Source: Chara braunii
Lineage: Eukaryota > Streptophyta > Charophyceae > Charales > Characeae
Length of the DNA stretch: 44,091 nucleotides
NCBI GenBank assembly: GCA_003427395.1
Contig: BFEA01000118.1
Location: 1,647,461-1,691,551, forward strand
Direction: 5' to 3'
Positions 1-10,080 of the stretch are shown here, in pieces. Position numbers and translations under genes: made by a program. The notes below the pieces were generated by a model. The model had not been told where the DNA came from. It searched no databases and worked only from the letters and a program-made list of their open reading frames with translations. The first letter of the stretch is position 1, and each line of letters opens with the position of its first letter.

Positions 1-68
<68 letters not shown>
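1..68. repeat. (AG)n microsatellite at window edge
   Basis: The first 68 bases are uninterrupted AG dinucleotides. The tract reaches the window edge, so its true length is unknown. It may mark a contig break. Confidence 0.98.
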
Positions 69-70
<2 letters not shown>

Positions 71-1025
71 GCAACTAAGAGGCTGCTCAATGATCTGGTC
101 GAATCATAAATGAGCCAAGGGTTTGAAACAAGTGACAACTTCGACTAATATACTGATGGTCTAGGAGACTACCTGGACGCCAGGCCTACCAGCCTAAGAA
201 CAGACTAGCGGTCTGAAACTGGGTCGGCACAACTGACCGAGCTTGACGTGGTACCGCTACAGTATCACAGTTCACTTGCAAATTCTTTTGCTAGGGTATA
301 AAATATATCGATTTACTTTGATTACCCTAATCCTCGAAGAGATCAACACATTTTATCAAACTGTCTTTCAACGTTTTAAGCAGTTGCTCGAATTGATCTA
401 TATAACAAACATATTGTGTTCAAGAGTTTTAACGAGGCATTGATAACCCCTTGATAGAGGGATAGAGGGATAGAGGGATAGGTTTCAATTTTAATTATTA
501 ATGCACCCAGACAAAGAACAAATAAAAGAGGTGTGAAAGATTCATTTGTTTATGGGTGACATAGTAAATGAAAATTCTCTTGCGTTGATTCAATTCAATG
601 CAACTATAGTTATTGAGAAAGCATGGAGGAGTAATTACCTAGCTACAAAAGATGTATTTAAATCCCACGACATTAAGAGTATGTATTACAAAATATCAAT
701 ACATCAGATTGTAGTTAATGTACTCCAAGCTCGTCTCAATTTTTTTAAACAAGTACCTAGCACACAAAACCACCTTTAGTTTGTCTTTCCAACAACACAA
801 ATCTCTTAATAAACCTAACTGCACATAAAAACTGACAACATTTCGTAACTAATGTTTTTTAGCACCCTCAAATTAAACCATCGAAATAATGAGTCTTATA
901 AGTGCATCACCTCAGACACGAATCCGCATGATAGATAAGCGTTAATACGCAAAACCTTGAAGTATGACGACTTGAATGATTTTTCACAGTTAAATTTGCA
1001 AGCAAATATTTTTTAAAACTTTTTT
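69..1025. other. AT-rich intergenic DNA, no gene recognised
   Basis: The stretch is AT-rich with frequent stops. The two short open frames (243-443 and 546-779, plus) resemble no family I know and have no coding-like composition. The only local structure is a threefold GATAGAGGGATAGAGG-type repeat at about 454-481. Confidence 0.6.
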
Positions 1026-1880
1026 GTGCCCTTCTTTCTCCTTGCTCGCGCCTTCCATGACAAAGTGTAACTGTCTTCTTGTTTCTTCCATTGCGCCCTC
1101 TTTTCCTTCTTGATCTTAATAAATCCTGGTCCCATCCTTACACCATCTCTCGTTTCCCGCTTCTTTCACACCTGGAAGGATCTTGCCGATCCCAAGTGAC
1201 CGTGGAAACCAGATTGCAGTGCGTAGAGTGGGTTTGAACCCCTCACCATGAACACTCTCAGAGGATCAACATGGCCTTCTCAATCTGTTCCTCTTTCCTG
1301 CTTCTCCCTGTTCTCCAACCCTTCCATCCATCCGTTCTCCGTTACCTTCGCAACTATAAATCTCGCAAGCTCGTCTTTCAATCCCTCTTACATGATATCT
1401 GCAAAACTCCGTTGGAGTGGTGGTAAGATAGTGTGATCAGCAAGTCAGAAAGTCCCCATGAGTCTTTTGCGGCGTTATAGGATCGCAAAGTTGCTGATCA
1501 ACAAGTCGGATTTTCTGACTTGCTGATCACCCTATCTAGCTACTAGTCCAACCGAATTGGCAGATATCATGCGAGAGAGAGAAAGAAAAACACGCTTGCC
1601 TGATTTATAGTGGCAGTAATGAAGGGATGGATAAAAGAGTTGATGGACATGGAGAAGAAGGAAGGAGGAACCACTCGAGAAGGCCATGCCGATCCTCCAA
1701 AAGTGTTAGTAGCCAATCGAAACACAGAGTGGACGAAGGCGGGAAAAAAAGTTACGAGAGATGGTGTCAGGTTGGACCAAGATTCAATGAGATCAAGAAG
1801 GAAAAAAGGGTGTGAAGGGAGGGAGAAGTAGACAGTTACGCTTTGCCGCGGAAGGCGCAAGCGAGGAGGAAGAAGGGTGC
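1026..1880. mobile_element. Foldback element with long inverted arms
   Basis: The left arm (about 1026-1453) is the reverse complement of the right arm (about 1510-1880). The spacer is about 55 bp. The arms match almost continuously from the inner GATCAGCAAGTCAGAAA through GATATCTGC, CTATAAATC, GGCATGGCCTTCTC-like, ACACCATCTCTCGT and CTTGCGCCTTCC-like blocks out to GTGCCC/GGGTGC. Similarity is highest near the centre and weaker outside, with small indels and an extra segment in the left arm. No transposase frame is present, so it is non-autonomous. The long arms fit a foldback or Mutator-like element. I could not define a target-site duplication, and an inverted duplication of another repeat is the alternative. 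Confidence 0.75.
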
Positions 1881-3300
1881 GAGAAATGATTGCATGCAAA
1901 GGCGCGGGTGCAAGAATGCATTCACAGAAAACGTAAAGGCACCAAAACAGTTACGTGAAATGCCAGTGAACACTGTGCCTAATTCCTATGAGGCAATTGA
2001 AATTGAAAAGCCCGAAAAGAAATTCTGAGCGTGCTTGCTACGCCGCGCAAAAACTTCATGTAGATCCCTATCTTTCTCAACTTTGACATGAAAACTCTCA
2101 CAAATATGAGGGCATTGCTGAAGGTTGAGCAAAACACAGGCTCAAAGAATTATCCGACGTAAAAACAAGAACCATGGATACCCCACCAGAGACGAAGCAG
2201 ATTAAAAAGGACAAAGCCAAAAACATGGTGTACAGCCCCTTCAGAAACAAAAATATTGCAAGGGGCACAGAAAACCGCACAATCTCGTAAGCTCGCATCA
2301 TTTGATCAGGGGATGGCATATTTTTGGAACCCGCTGAGCATGACATCCCTATCCAACAGGCACAGCAGAGGGCGAAATGGTGCAGAAATGGACATAGCGT
2401 CCCAACGAAGTACAGGTCCCTAGGGTGCCCCACCACCCCTGTGTCCGAGCCTCGCCTGCCACTGTGCTCCAAGGCCAGAATGCATCTTTTTCCGCATTTC
2501 GTTATGGGGGGGTTCAGTGGTTTGTTTAGAAAAAAAGCTGCAGCGGCCAAAGTTATGAGTGCGCTTGCTACGACATGCCAAAAAAGTCCCTTCAAGCCTC
2601 TTTTTCATGACATAGTTTTTTGCCGCGAGCCAATTCCTGCTGAACCAGTGCAGCATGCATTTTGGCTGGTGGGAACAGCCTTTCCCATCTGGTAGGCCCG
2701 GGCTACGATTTTGCGGCTGGTTAAACTGCCAGTACATGGCCCCAGCCTTGTGGAAATTTGTTCATCGCCTACTCCGAAAATTCAACGGCTCGGGCCTACT
2801 GGACCACAATGACTGGCTGCGCCAGCCAAAAAAGAAAAAAAGTGCACCGCTGGCGGTTCAGAAAAGTTTGGCATGCGCAGTGCAGCGACTCCGGGCCAGG
2901 GTCTACTGGTGTCCGGGCCAGGGTCTACTGATGGTATAACCGGGGCATCAGAGCAGAATCCCTGGGAAAGGGACTTGCGGTTTAGACCACCAATCTGTTG
3001 GAGCCTGGACTACTGGATTGCCTCAAGGTCAGGGCGTGCTGGGGGACGCAGCTTTTTTGCCCATCTGCCCAGTAGAGTGCAGCAATATTGTTGCAGTGTG
3101 CAGGTGGTATAAGACTGGTGGCGCAGATGCATCTGCACATTTTGGCCAGTTTGTAGAGTTCTAGACCTCACTCTGAAAAAAACGAAATCTGAGCCTGTGG
3201 CTTATAGGCAATTTCTGTCCTTTGGAAAACTAGCCAAGAGTTCATTGGTCCATCATATGCCAGTCTTCTACCTCCTCTACCTGTATGTCAATGTTCTCTT
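1881..3300. other. Intergenic DNA, no gene recognised
   Basis: Open frames on both strands overlap without coding character, for example 2098-2595 minus and 2324-2695 plus. One short direct repeat is visible: a GGGCCAGGGTCTACTG unit occurs twice, 22-23 bp apart, at about 2890-2931. Confidence 0.55.
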
Positions 3301-3339
3301 TTTGAAAGATTGCCCTCTCTTTACCTGCCTTGTGGCGGG

Positions 3340-3400
3340 ATTGCGACACAAAAGCATCCATTAACAAGCAGGTCATGAGTTCGAAACCTCCCATTACAGG
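3340..3400 (+). repeat. tRNA B-box-like fragment, possible SINE remnant
   Basis: GGTCATGAGTTCGAAACC at 3371-3388 resembles a tRNA T-arm/B-box. No convincing A-box or cloverleaf surrounds it, so it is at best the remnant of a tRNA-derived SINE. Similar motifs occur at about 29013-29031 and 32157-32173. Confidence 0.3.
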
Positions 3401-3611
3401 AAAAAGAGGTCTTCTCATTGCAGATGTACACTGGTAGCACAGCCTAGCCATGGGATCTATGCTGATGCGATGGCTGGCAAAGGAAATAAAGCCCTGGTCT
3501 GCTTGAAACATATCATTTTGCCTGTGTTAGGACATCACAATACTCGAATTTGAGCTTATCCGTATGCTACCGCTACAGTAGCAGTGGATGTACTTCCCTT
3601 GGGCATGGTGG

Positions 3612-3720
3612 GGAGGCCAGGTTCCATCCAGATGCCCAGATTCTCCGTTTCTGGTTGTTGATCTTCACAATCTAATCTACAGTCAGGAAGGAAGAATCCA
3701 CACAAGCGGGACCACATCCC
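3612..3720. mobile_element. Diverged copy of the 31.9-kb MITE-like repeat
   Basis: The middle (TTTCTGGTTGTTGATCTTC at about 3650-3668) matches TTTCTGGTCGTTGATCTTCC in the palindromic element at 31882-31980. The flanks (GGCCAGGTTCC on the left, GCGGGACC on the right) resemble its arms. Divergence is substantial. Confidence 0.4.
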
Positions 3721-3834
3721 TAAGGGCATACTCACACTCGGACCTAATTCCGCACATCCGCAATGAATGCGGAAGGTGCAGAGTCATACAGAATTCCCAA
3801 ATTCCCTTTCACACATTCAGTGCCCTACTTGCCA

Positions 3835-3888
3835 GCGGCCTGAGAGGCCGCGGGGCAAGGGGATTTGGGGTCACCTCTGGAGGTGACC
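3835..3888. repeat. Two short adjacent hairpins
   Basis: GCGGCCTGAGAGGCCGC at about 3835-3851 is a short palindrome. GGTCACCTC at 3869-3877 is perfectly inverted as GAGGTGACC at 3880-3888, with a 2-nt spacer. No poly-T or gene end is adjacent, so I do not call a terminator. Confidence 0.55.
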
Positions 3889-4223
3889 GCAAATGCATTA
3901 TTAATTTATTATTCTTTTCGAGTTCTTTTGTGAAATTGGACAAAAATACAAGGTGAACAATATTGGCTCTTTGTCAATTGCATAGGTGGAAAATGGGCAT
4001 TTTGTGGTGTTCTGTCTGCGCGCAGTGCGGTCACACGCGCATGTCTTTTCTTTGTGGCCATTCTTCTCTGCAGCTTTTTGTTTAATTTTGAAGGACCACT
4101 ACCTTTGATGTTTCGGTGGCGGGCCTTGAAATTCGAATCCGGAGGCTGGGAGCCGCCGATGAAAAATATCAGCGGCCACCCGACTCCATTTTTATTTATT
4201 TATTTTTTTAGATAACTTCTCAG

Positions 4224-4275
4224 GAGGGGGTCACTTGAGGAGGTGGTAAGAGCATCCTCCTCAAGTGGCCCCTCT
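4224..4275. repeat. R1-type stem-loop with TGGTAAGAGCAT loop
   Basis: CACTTGAGGAGG at 4232-4243 pairs perfectly with CCTCCTCAAGTG at 4256-4267, and the stem extends outward through a G-run and a C-run. The 12-nt loop TGGTAAGAGCAT recurs with small changes in two other R1 copies (about 4511-4525 and 5886-5897), where the arms differ in sequence but again pair. Confidence 0.65.
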
Positions 4276-4495
4276 GATGAAGGCTGCCGGCCCCAATTTT
4301 TTCAGAGTAGGTTACTTTTGCAACTGGGGTGACAAAGGTAGTAATGGTTTAAACTACCAGTAATTGGCCCAGCTATCGGCCGTGGAAAAAAATAGAGTAG
4401 AAACGTTTCTAGTTGGATGAATTTGGGTGCTCCTGTAGTGGCCCGTACGTTTCCTAAAATCATGGCTTGTTTTTTTTTTTTTTTAAGAAACCCTT

Positions 4496-4690
4496 GGTAT
4501 CAGGTTGGAGTGCTGATAAGAGCATACACTCCTACCTGACACACTGGGGACTCCGGTCTATTGGTGGGGAGCTGCACCTGCTGGAAAACGGGTCCAGCGT
4601 CCCTTGTGTTGCAATACAGATAAAGAAAAGATAAGCACTTGCTGGGAATCGGGCCCAGCATCCCTGTACCTCTTCACCCTCAATAGAGTG
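4496..4690 (+). repeat. Dispersed repeat R1, copy 1 (SINE-like)
   Basis: The core at 4551-4603 contains CTATTGGTGGGGAGCTGCAC followed by GGGTCCAGCGTCCC. It recurs at about 5926-5979 and, inverted, at 33585-33672. A second GGGCCCAGCATCCC-type segment follows at about 4645-4670. A stem-loop with a GATAAGAGCAT loop precedes the core (CAGGTTGGAGTG pairs with CACTCCTACCTG). The GATAAGAGC and GGGTCCAGCGTCC segments vaguely resemble tRNA A and B boxes, so a tRNA-derived SINE is possible. Confidence 0.55.
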
Positions 4691-5814
4691 GCGCCAGATT
4701 GAACATTTAAGCTTTGGTACTAATGAGATAATGGTGACTCTGACTGGTGGTTTAAGAAGAATGAGGACCTTGACTGCTCTGCTCTTGTTTTCGAGCGCGG
4801 TGATAGATAGCTTCGCATCTCGCTCCGGCCAGTTTCTTTCTGTTTCAGGGTTTTCGCTCCTCCGCCATTCCTCCGCTGGCCTCCACCTCTCCTGCGCCCT
4901 TGTCTCCTTCCACGGGGGCGATGAGAGATTGATTCTCTGTGCATGGGTGGGAAAACAGCAAAATCTGTCACATTTGCTGCCTCCCGCACGGTTGACAAGA
5001 GGGAGATTCTCTCTGGACATACCCACACAGGGGTAGCAAACACAGCAAAACTTGCCGCATTTGCTACCCGACGTTTGCCATTTTGCTGTGTTGCGAGTCA
5101 CACAGGGGTAGCAAATTGGAAAAGACAATGCCCTGATGCCCTGCCACTTGCTAAATGACCCACTTGTGCCGTCACTCAGCAAAAGTAGGCGAGGGATCCC
5201 TGCATCTCCCTTCAGTGAGCTCACAAATGCAAAGGAAGAAAAAAACTTGCAAGCACTTCTAGAGGTGCCGGGAAAGTGCTCAGCCCCGCGGCCTTGCAGG
5301 CTGCTGATATTTACCTCACCTATTGCCAATTTGATGGAAGGGCAGGCAAAGTGGGACTGCAAAACCATAGCAAATTTTGCTATTTTGCCACAAAAGCCCC
5401 TACAGTCTTCCCCAATACGGTCCAACGTTGTGTCTAGATACAGCAATCATATACATGCAGGGGGCAGTGGGGTGAGACTGAAAAGGGAACAAGGAAACCG
5501 TAGCCGCGCGGGCACCTAGCGAAGTGGTGAACAGCCTCTTTGCTGTATGTACAGGCGATTGGAGGGTATATAGCAGTTTGTGTGGGCTATAATTGATTTG
5601 TTTGTTTGATTTATTCATTAATGTTTGTTCCTTCAGGTGCAGTGAACGTATATTCACCATGAAGACGTCCCCATACATCTGAGTTTCCATGTGTCCTGGT
5701 GCGCCTGCTCCAGATGGATGGCATTGATGTATGCTATGGGGCCTTATGACACGTCTACACAGGTATAAGCCATCGCCTAGGTGGCGGCATTCATGCCCCA
5801 CTGCGCATGATGAT

Positions 5815-5817
<3 letters not shown>
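4691..5817. other. Intergenic DNA with local short repeats
   Basis: No convincing gene. The 304-aa open frame on the minus strand (4532-5446) runs through R1 and other repeats and shows no domain. CACAGGGGTAGCAAA occurs twice (about 5027 and 5101), near inverted TTTGCTACC and related TAGCAAATTTTGCTA sequence. Confidence 0.5.

Positions 5818-5849
<32 letters not shown>
5816..5849. repeat. Poly-T tract
   Basis: About 33 consecutive T bases sit immediately left of R1 copy 2. A homopolymer next to a short repeat is typical of a retroposon tail, here read on the minus strand. Confidence 0.9.
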
Positions 5850-5850
<1 letters not shown>

Positions 5851-5869
5851 AAACTTCGTATGTGGGACA

Positions 5870-5980
5870 AACCTACTAAGCCAGGTGATAAGAGCAGCCT
5901 CCATAAGTACGCCCCAGCGTCGAAGGCTCCATCTATTGGTGGGGAGCTGCACCTGCTGGAAATCAGGTCCAGTGTCCCTA
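5870..5980 (+). repeat. Dispersed repeat R1, copy 2
   Basis: It contains GGTGATAAGAGCAGCC, then GCTCCATCTATTGGTGGGG and GGTCCAGTGTCCC, the same order of blocks as in copy 1. Flanking arms around TGATAAGAGCAG are only partly complementary (roughly 8-9 of 12-14 positions). Confidence 0.6.
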
Positions 5981-6004
5981 TACACTGATATGATGTGTAT
6001 CGGA

Positions 6005-6475
6005 TGGAAATCGGGTCCAGCGTCCCAATACAGTGATGTGTGGATATGTCATACTGTGCATCCAGTACTATCTATATGCGTTCGTCAATCAATATGTGCC
6101 GCATGAAGGGAGAAACCTATGCGCCATATCTACCGTATCTCCCTAAAGAGCAGAGGCATTGGTTGACCTCCTGCCCATGCAGCCCAATCCTATCGATCAA
6201 TCCAAGACATGAAACCCTAACAGAGATGTGATGTGAGTGAGCTGGAAATCGGGTCCAGCATCCCTATACAATGATGTGTGGAGATGTCATAGTGCACATA
6301 GTGCACATCCAATACCGCACGATCAGCATATTGTGTCGTGTGGAACCAAAGTCCCATTCCATCATGTCTGCCATATCTCCGTATTGAGCAGAGGCATTGA
6401 TTACTTCCCTGCAGCAGGGAAGGATTGAGCGTCTGCCCTTGTAGCCTAACCCTAACGGAAAATGAAAGGCATTCC
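6005..6475 (+). repeat. Tandem duplication, period about 238 bp, with R1 3' ends
   Basis: TGGAAATCGGGTCCAGC begins at about 6005 and again at about 6243. Both are followed by a TGATGTGTGG block, a GTGCATCCA or GTGCACATCCA block, ATGCGCCATATCT or CTGCCATATCTCCGTAT, and GCAGAGGCATTG. Units are diverged but collinear. No coding potential is seen. Confidence 0.7.
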
Positions 6476-6910
6476 CATCAAACACCCCGACAGACAATCA
6501 TCCATCAACCCAACAAACTACCATCGGACACGGAGCAAACAGGTGAACCATACTAAACCCTAAACAGTCCACCTCCGGCCTGAGGGGCGACCAGCACCCC
6601 ATTTTGATTGAAATTGCGGGCCGGGCAACACCAATCAACATCGACTACCCTACTCCTATCCGCTGTCGGACAACAAGGACATCGAGGAGCAATTGCAGTT
6701 CAAGATTGGAGGGGGGAAGGATAGTAAAACACTTTTTTTCAACCCCAATCCCCCCTCCCTTCGAATCGCATCAGATCCCGGCATCTCTCCCACTGTGCTG
6801 ATGATAATATTGGTTGCACGAACAACTCTGCTGGTCCCACCTCTGCTGCGGTCGTCGTCGCCAATGTAAATATCGTCATTGTCATTATTGTTATTGCCGC
6901 TGTAGCCGTT
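6476..6910. other. Intergenic DNA, nothing recognised
   Basis: No domain-bearing frame, tRNA or inverted repeat could be supported between the tandem duplication and the trinucleotide microsatellite. The minus-strand frame at 6739-7221 is the microsatellite read as poly-Thr. Confidence 0.5.
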
Positions 6911-6911
6911 G

Positions 6912-6990
<79 letters not shown>

Positions 6991-7018
6991 ATTTGTTGTT
7001 GTTGTTGTTGCTGTTGTC
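6911..7018. repeat. (GTC)n-(GTT)n compound microsatellite
   Basis: A GTC run passes into a GTT run with few interruptions, followed by looser GTT-rich sequence to about 7205. It produces poly-Thr, Asn-rich and poly-Cys frames that are not evidence for genes. Confidence 0.95.
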
Positions 7019-7249
7019 ATTGTTGTAGCTATTACGTCAGCCCTGACCGCGCCGTCGTCGCTCTCAATATCCTTGATGACGATGTCTCTGTTATTGTCGT
7101 TGCTGTCAGTTTTATTCCCGCGGTTGTCATCATCACTACCGCTGTCACTGTTGTTGACATTGTTGATATTGTTGTAGTTGTCATTGTTGTTTTGTTGTTG
7201 TTGATGATGCTGTAGCCGCAATTATCTTCATCGCTGCCAGTACCTCTTC

Positions 7250-7682
7250 CATTCCGGTCTCGCCCGTTGTCATGATCGGCCTCCAATCCGCCCTCCAACC
7301 AGTCATCCTTCTCACCCATCTTGCCCATCCCCTGCCGATCCTCCAACATATTGCGTAGATTGTGACCCTTTGTAAAGAGGGCTTTGCAACTTCCCATCAT
7401 GCCATCCGCCCGCCTCCAGCCGATGTAGGTTCCAAGCTGGGGATCCGGCCCCTCCACCAGCTCCCACATGACGTCCAACATCTCCTGGGTCCTGTCTTCC
7501 AACCATTGAACCATAGAGATCGCCACCCCATCGATCTCTGCCCCCTCCTGCCACCACAGAAAGAGCACCCCAACAATCGTCTGCAGTTGCTTGCATCCCT
7601 CCTCCATGATAATTAGCCACTCCTCCACTCGATGTTGTAGCTCCCCCACCAAGTCCATCTCTTGCCCAATAAGCTGCGCCAC
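7250..7682 (-). CDS. Unidentified ORF, possibly gag-like or host-repeat protein
   Basis: I do not recognise this frame. The open frame formally runs 7032-7682 (216 codons), but its C-terminal part is microsatellite-coded Asn/Thr. The first roughly 145 residues look protein-like, with alternating charged and hydrophobic residues (about 1-60 could form helices) and Trp-rich segments such as LFLWWQEG and GTYIGWRRADG. It lies next to the inner-looking edge of the LTR-like block at 7839, on the strand on which that LTR would be transcribed. A 5' gag-like product of another element is therefore possible. No zinc knuckle or Retrotrans_gag pattern was visible. The frame may be broken upstream of 7682, where a stop precedes the reading frame. 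Confidence 0.3.
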
Positions 7683-9180
7683 TCACACGGTTCTTCTGAA
7701 CCACTTGTCAATCTCACGGTTGACGCTACCCCTGCCCACGGGTCGCGGGACATCCACGTCACCAAACAACAGGTGCCACGTGGCAAAGAAACCACATGCA
7801 CCTATCGGGTGCGTGCATAGGCCTAGCTGTGACGCCAAACCTCACGCCCGACGCGAATTCCTGATCGGAGTGTGAGTGGGCCTGGAAGTGCGAAAGGGAG
7901 TGTGCCAAGGATTCTTGGAAAGTGGGGGTGGAGTCCCAGGTTGGAACTGGGATCTCCTGTGGCAAGTTTCAGGGATGTGAATGCAAGAGGATGGGTGCGG
8001 ATCAGAGTCCTGTTTTACGCTTAGGGAAGCGGGGCTACCACCTCCGTTGGTTCCGTCGCTTGGGTCGGACTCGTACATGGTGGACTGACGGGACACTATG
8101 GCTATCTCATTGGCTGCTCATCCGCCGACGCCGAACGTCGCAGGTCTCGGAGTCTGATGCGGCCGGCCTCAGTCGAAGGCTGTGCGCCCGCCGTTCTTCC
8201 TCCGAGCGAGTTCCCCGGATGAAGCCGGAGGCTCAGTACTCTGAGACGTGGTCCTGCAAACACTCTGAGCACGGGGTTGGGGCCAGTAAGGAGCGATTGC
8301 AAGCCAGGGGACGATGGTTAGGGAGTGATAGGGTAGGATGTGGTGATAGGGAGGGAATTCGACACTAAAGATAATGATCCCGGGTTCCGCGACGACGTGA
8401 CATGTGTATGGGCTAGAGTAGCTGGGGAGATGGGGGATACGTCCCCAAGCCTGGTCGAGGTCCCACTCTCAAATACGCTCGTTTCCGGTTAAGTAAGGGA
8501 AGTTCGGTGGTTCCGCCCTCGATCGCGCTGACGAGCAGGAGCGTTCCCAATATCCCCGGGACTCCCGATCTCCTCACGGTCAGTGACACCAAAAGGGATT
8601 TCGAAATTCATGCTATAGGATGGACAAGCATTCAGATATTTGGGAAATTGGTCGTGTCAAGGTTTTGCAGACGCGCGTGTAGGCAACGATCGTCCTTGGT
8701 TGGGCCTACACGTGCGTGCACGGGACCTGTCCTTCGATCAGGTGGGCGAAAGCCAACGGCTCAGGGATGGTTCGTCCTATAGTGAGACGAACATCTAATC
8801 ATCTAACATATGTAACTGATTCAAACACAGATAGAATCGCACCTAGCATCCATGCATCTAGCTTACATACAGACAGAAGGGATCGAAGATCCTTATGCGA
8901 CAATTCTTTGGCCAACCAGCCCAGAGATCACACAAGACTTGATTGCTGGTAACCAATCAATCAGTTTCGCTGATTCAAAAAGCCAGAGAAGGGGAGTGGG
9001 GAAGACGACCACACATCAATCTCTTGAGAAGAAATAAAGGAAAAATCCGAGATGCCGATCCAGAAAGGACAAGGGCGGCTTGCGCCGTATATCAAAATTG
9101 TTGGAAGAATAGGAGAAGAACCAAAATTAGTCGGAGGGATAGAAGAAGAACCCCACCACACACCTCCCATCCCCCCCCCC

Positions 9181-9183
<3 letters not shown>

Positions 9184-9245
<62 letters not shown>
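9184..9245. repeat. (TC)n microsatellite inside the LTR-like block
   Basis: About 60 bases of TC repeats, preceded by a run of C. The equivalent place in the right-hand LTR-like block (about 25330-25347) has only a short CT-rich stretch, so this tract expanded in this copy. Confidence 0.95.
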
Positions 9246-9247
<2 letters not shown>

Positions 9248-9489
9248 CGCGGGCAGTCCGTCGCCTCGCACCCACACAGAGTTGTCACCCCGCTTGAATC
9301 GAGCATGCAAGCTAGGTTCGCCCGTGCGCCACAGTCCGTCGCAGCCCCACATCAACCCCACATGCCCAGCATCAACTCGTCAGATCGCCCAACTCTCTAC
9401 TCACCTTCCAACTCTTGCTCGTTAGCCGATCCTCTCGACCGCGCTAACTCCCAAAATTCTTAGAGAGCGAGTTAATCGCGCTTGCAAAA

Positions 9490-9495
9490 TTTATA
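9490..9495 (-). promoter_or_regulatory. Putative LTR TATA box
   Basis: On the minus strand this reads TATAAA in the context GCATGCATGCTATAAATTTT. The same TATAAATTT with an upstream GCATGCA motif is kept at 25603-25608 in the other LTR-like block, although much of the surrounding sequence has diverged. Orientation matches transcription of the minus-strand gypsy elements. Confidence 0.5.
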
Positions 9496-10080
9496 GCATG
9501 CATGCTCACGCGAGATAGCCAGGATTGTGTTTGAGTAGGGGGGGGGGGCAGGAAGAAGGAAGGAAGTGGCTACGACTGCATGGCCAGGCCGTGGCGTGGG
9601 GGACGTAGCCTCACTCCACACATCGATCCGGTCATGCAAGCATTCAGGCCAATAGGACAGAGGAAGAAGTACGCGCACACAGGAGCGCCACAAAAAATAT
9701 CAAGAATGAGAGGATTACAGTTGCAATTATGCTCGCCAAAACAAAAATTATACTTACATGCAAGGATTTAGGCACGAAAAAGTCAGAACACAGATCCTGA
9801 CGCGACAAAGCGTGCGCAAGCAAGAAGCGTCGTGCAACAAGAATTGAGATGCGTCGAAATTCCTAATCTAAATCCTAATTGCAAAAATAAATTTCGAATG
9901 AAGCAAATTCCGAGAGCCCACGGGGGCTCGACATCAGTTGAAAATTCAAAAAGATTTTCTCACGACGATCACGCCAAAATTCTCATTTCCCACAGGAGGA
10001 TAAGAAAGAAGTTATGACAACAATTATCTTTCGCGCTCGCTAAGGCGCGATCAGCTACCAACTGTTAGAAGATTATCCCG

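Larger units (their letters stand above)
7839..10080 (-). repeat. LTR-like block, copy 1 (about 2.2 kb)
   Basis: Positions 7839-8150 match 18526-18838 closely, and 7839 to about 7950 match 24059-24170, starting with ACCTCACGCC in all three. About 9245-10020 match about 25340-26110 (ACAGTCCGTCGCC, GTTGTCACCCCGCTT, AATTTATAGC, GCGTGGGGGACGTA, TTCCGAGAG blocks). The central part is not obviously shared with the right-hand copy. At A and B the left boundary abuts a primer binding site on the minus strand, but here the neighbour is different. Copy 1 is therefore either a 3' LTR or the 5' LTR of a different element. Right boundary approximate. Confidence 0.6.

Noticed and set aside
2098-2695. Overlapping open frames on both strands near 2.1-2.7 kb
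   Set aside because: Antisense pairs without recognisable motifs; most likely chance open frames.
3869-3888. Intrinsic terminator
   Set aside because: A GC-rich hairpin is present but without a T-run, a gene end, or a bacterial context.
4532-5446. 304-aa open frame on the minus strand
   Set aside because: It runs through R1 and non-coding repeats, overlaps open frames on the other strand, and shows no domain or coherent composition.
6739-7221. Minus-strand ORF with a long poly-Thr and Asn-rich sequence
   Set aside because: It is the GTC/GTT microsatellite in translation; all frames are open for that reason.
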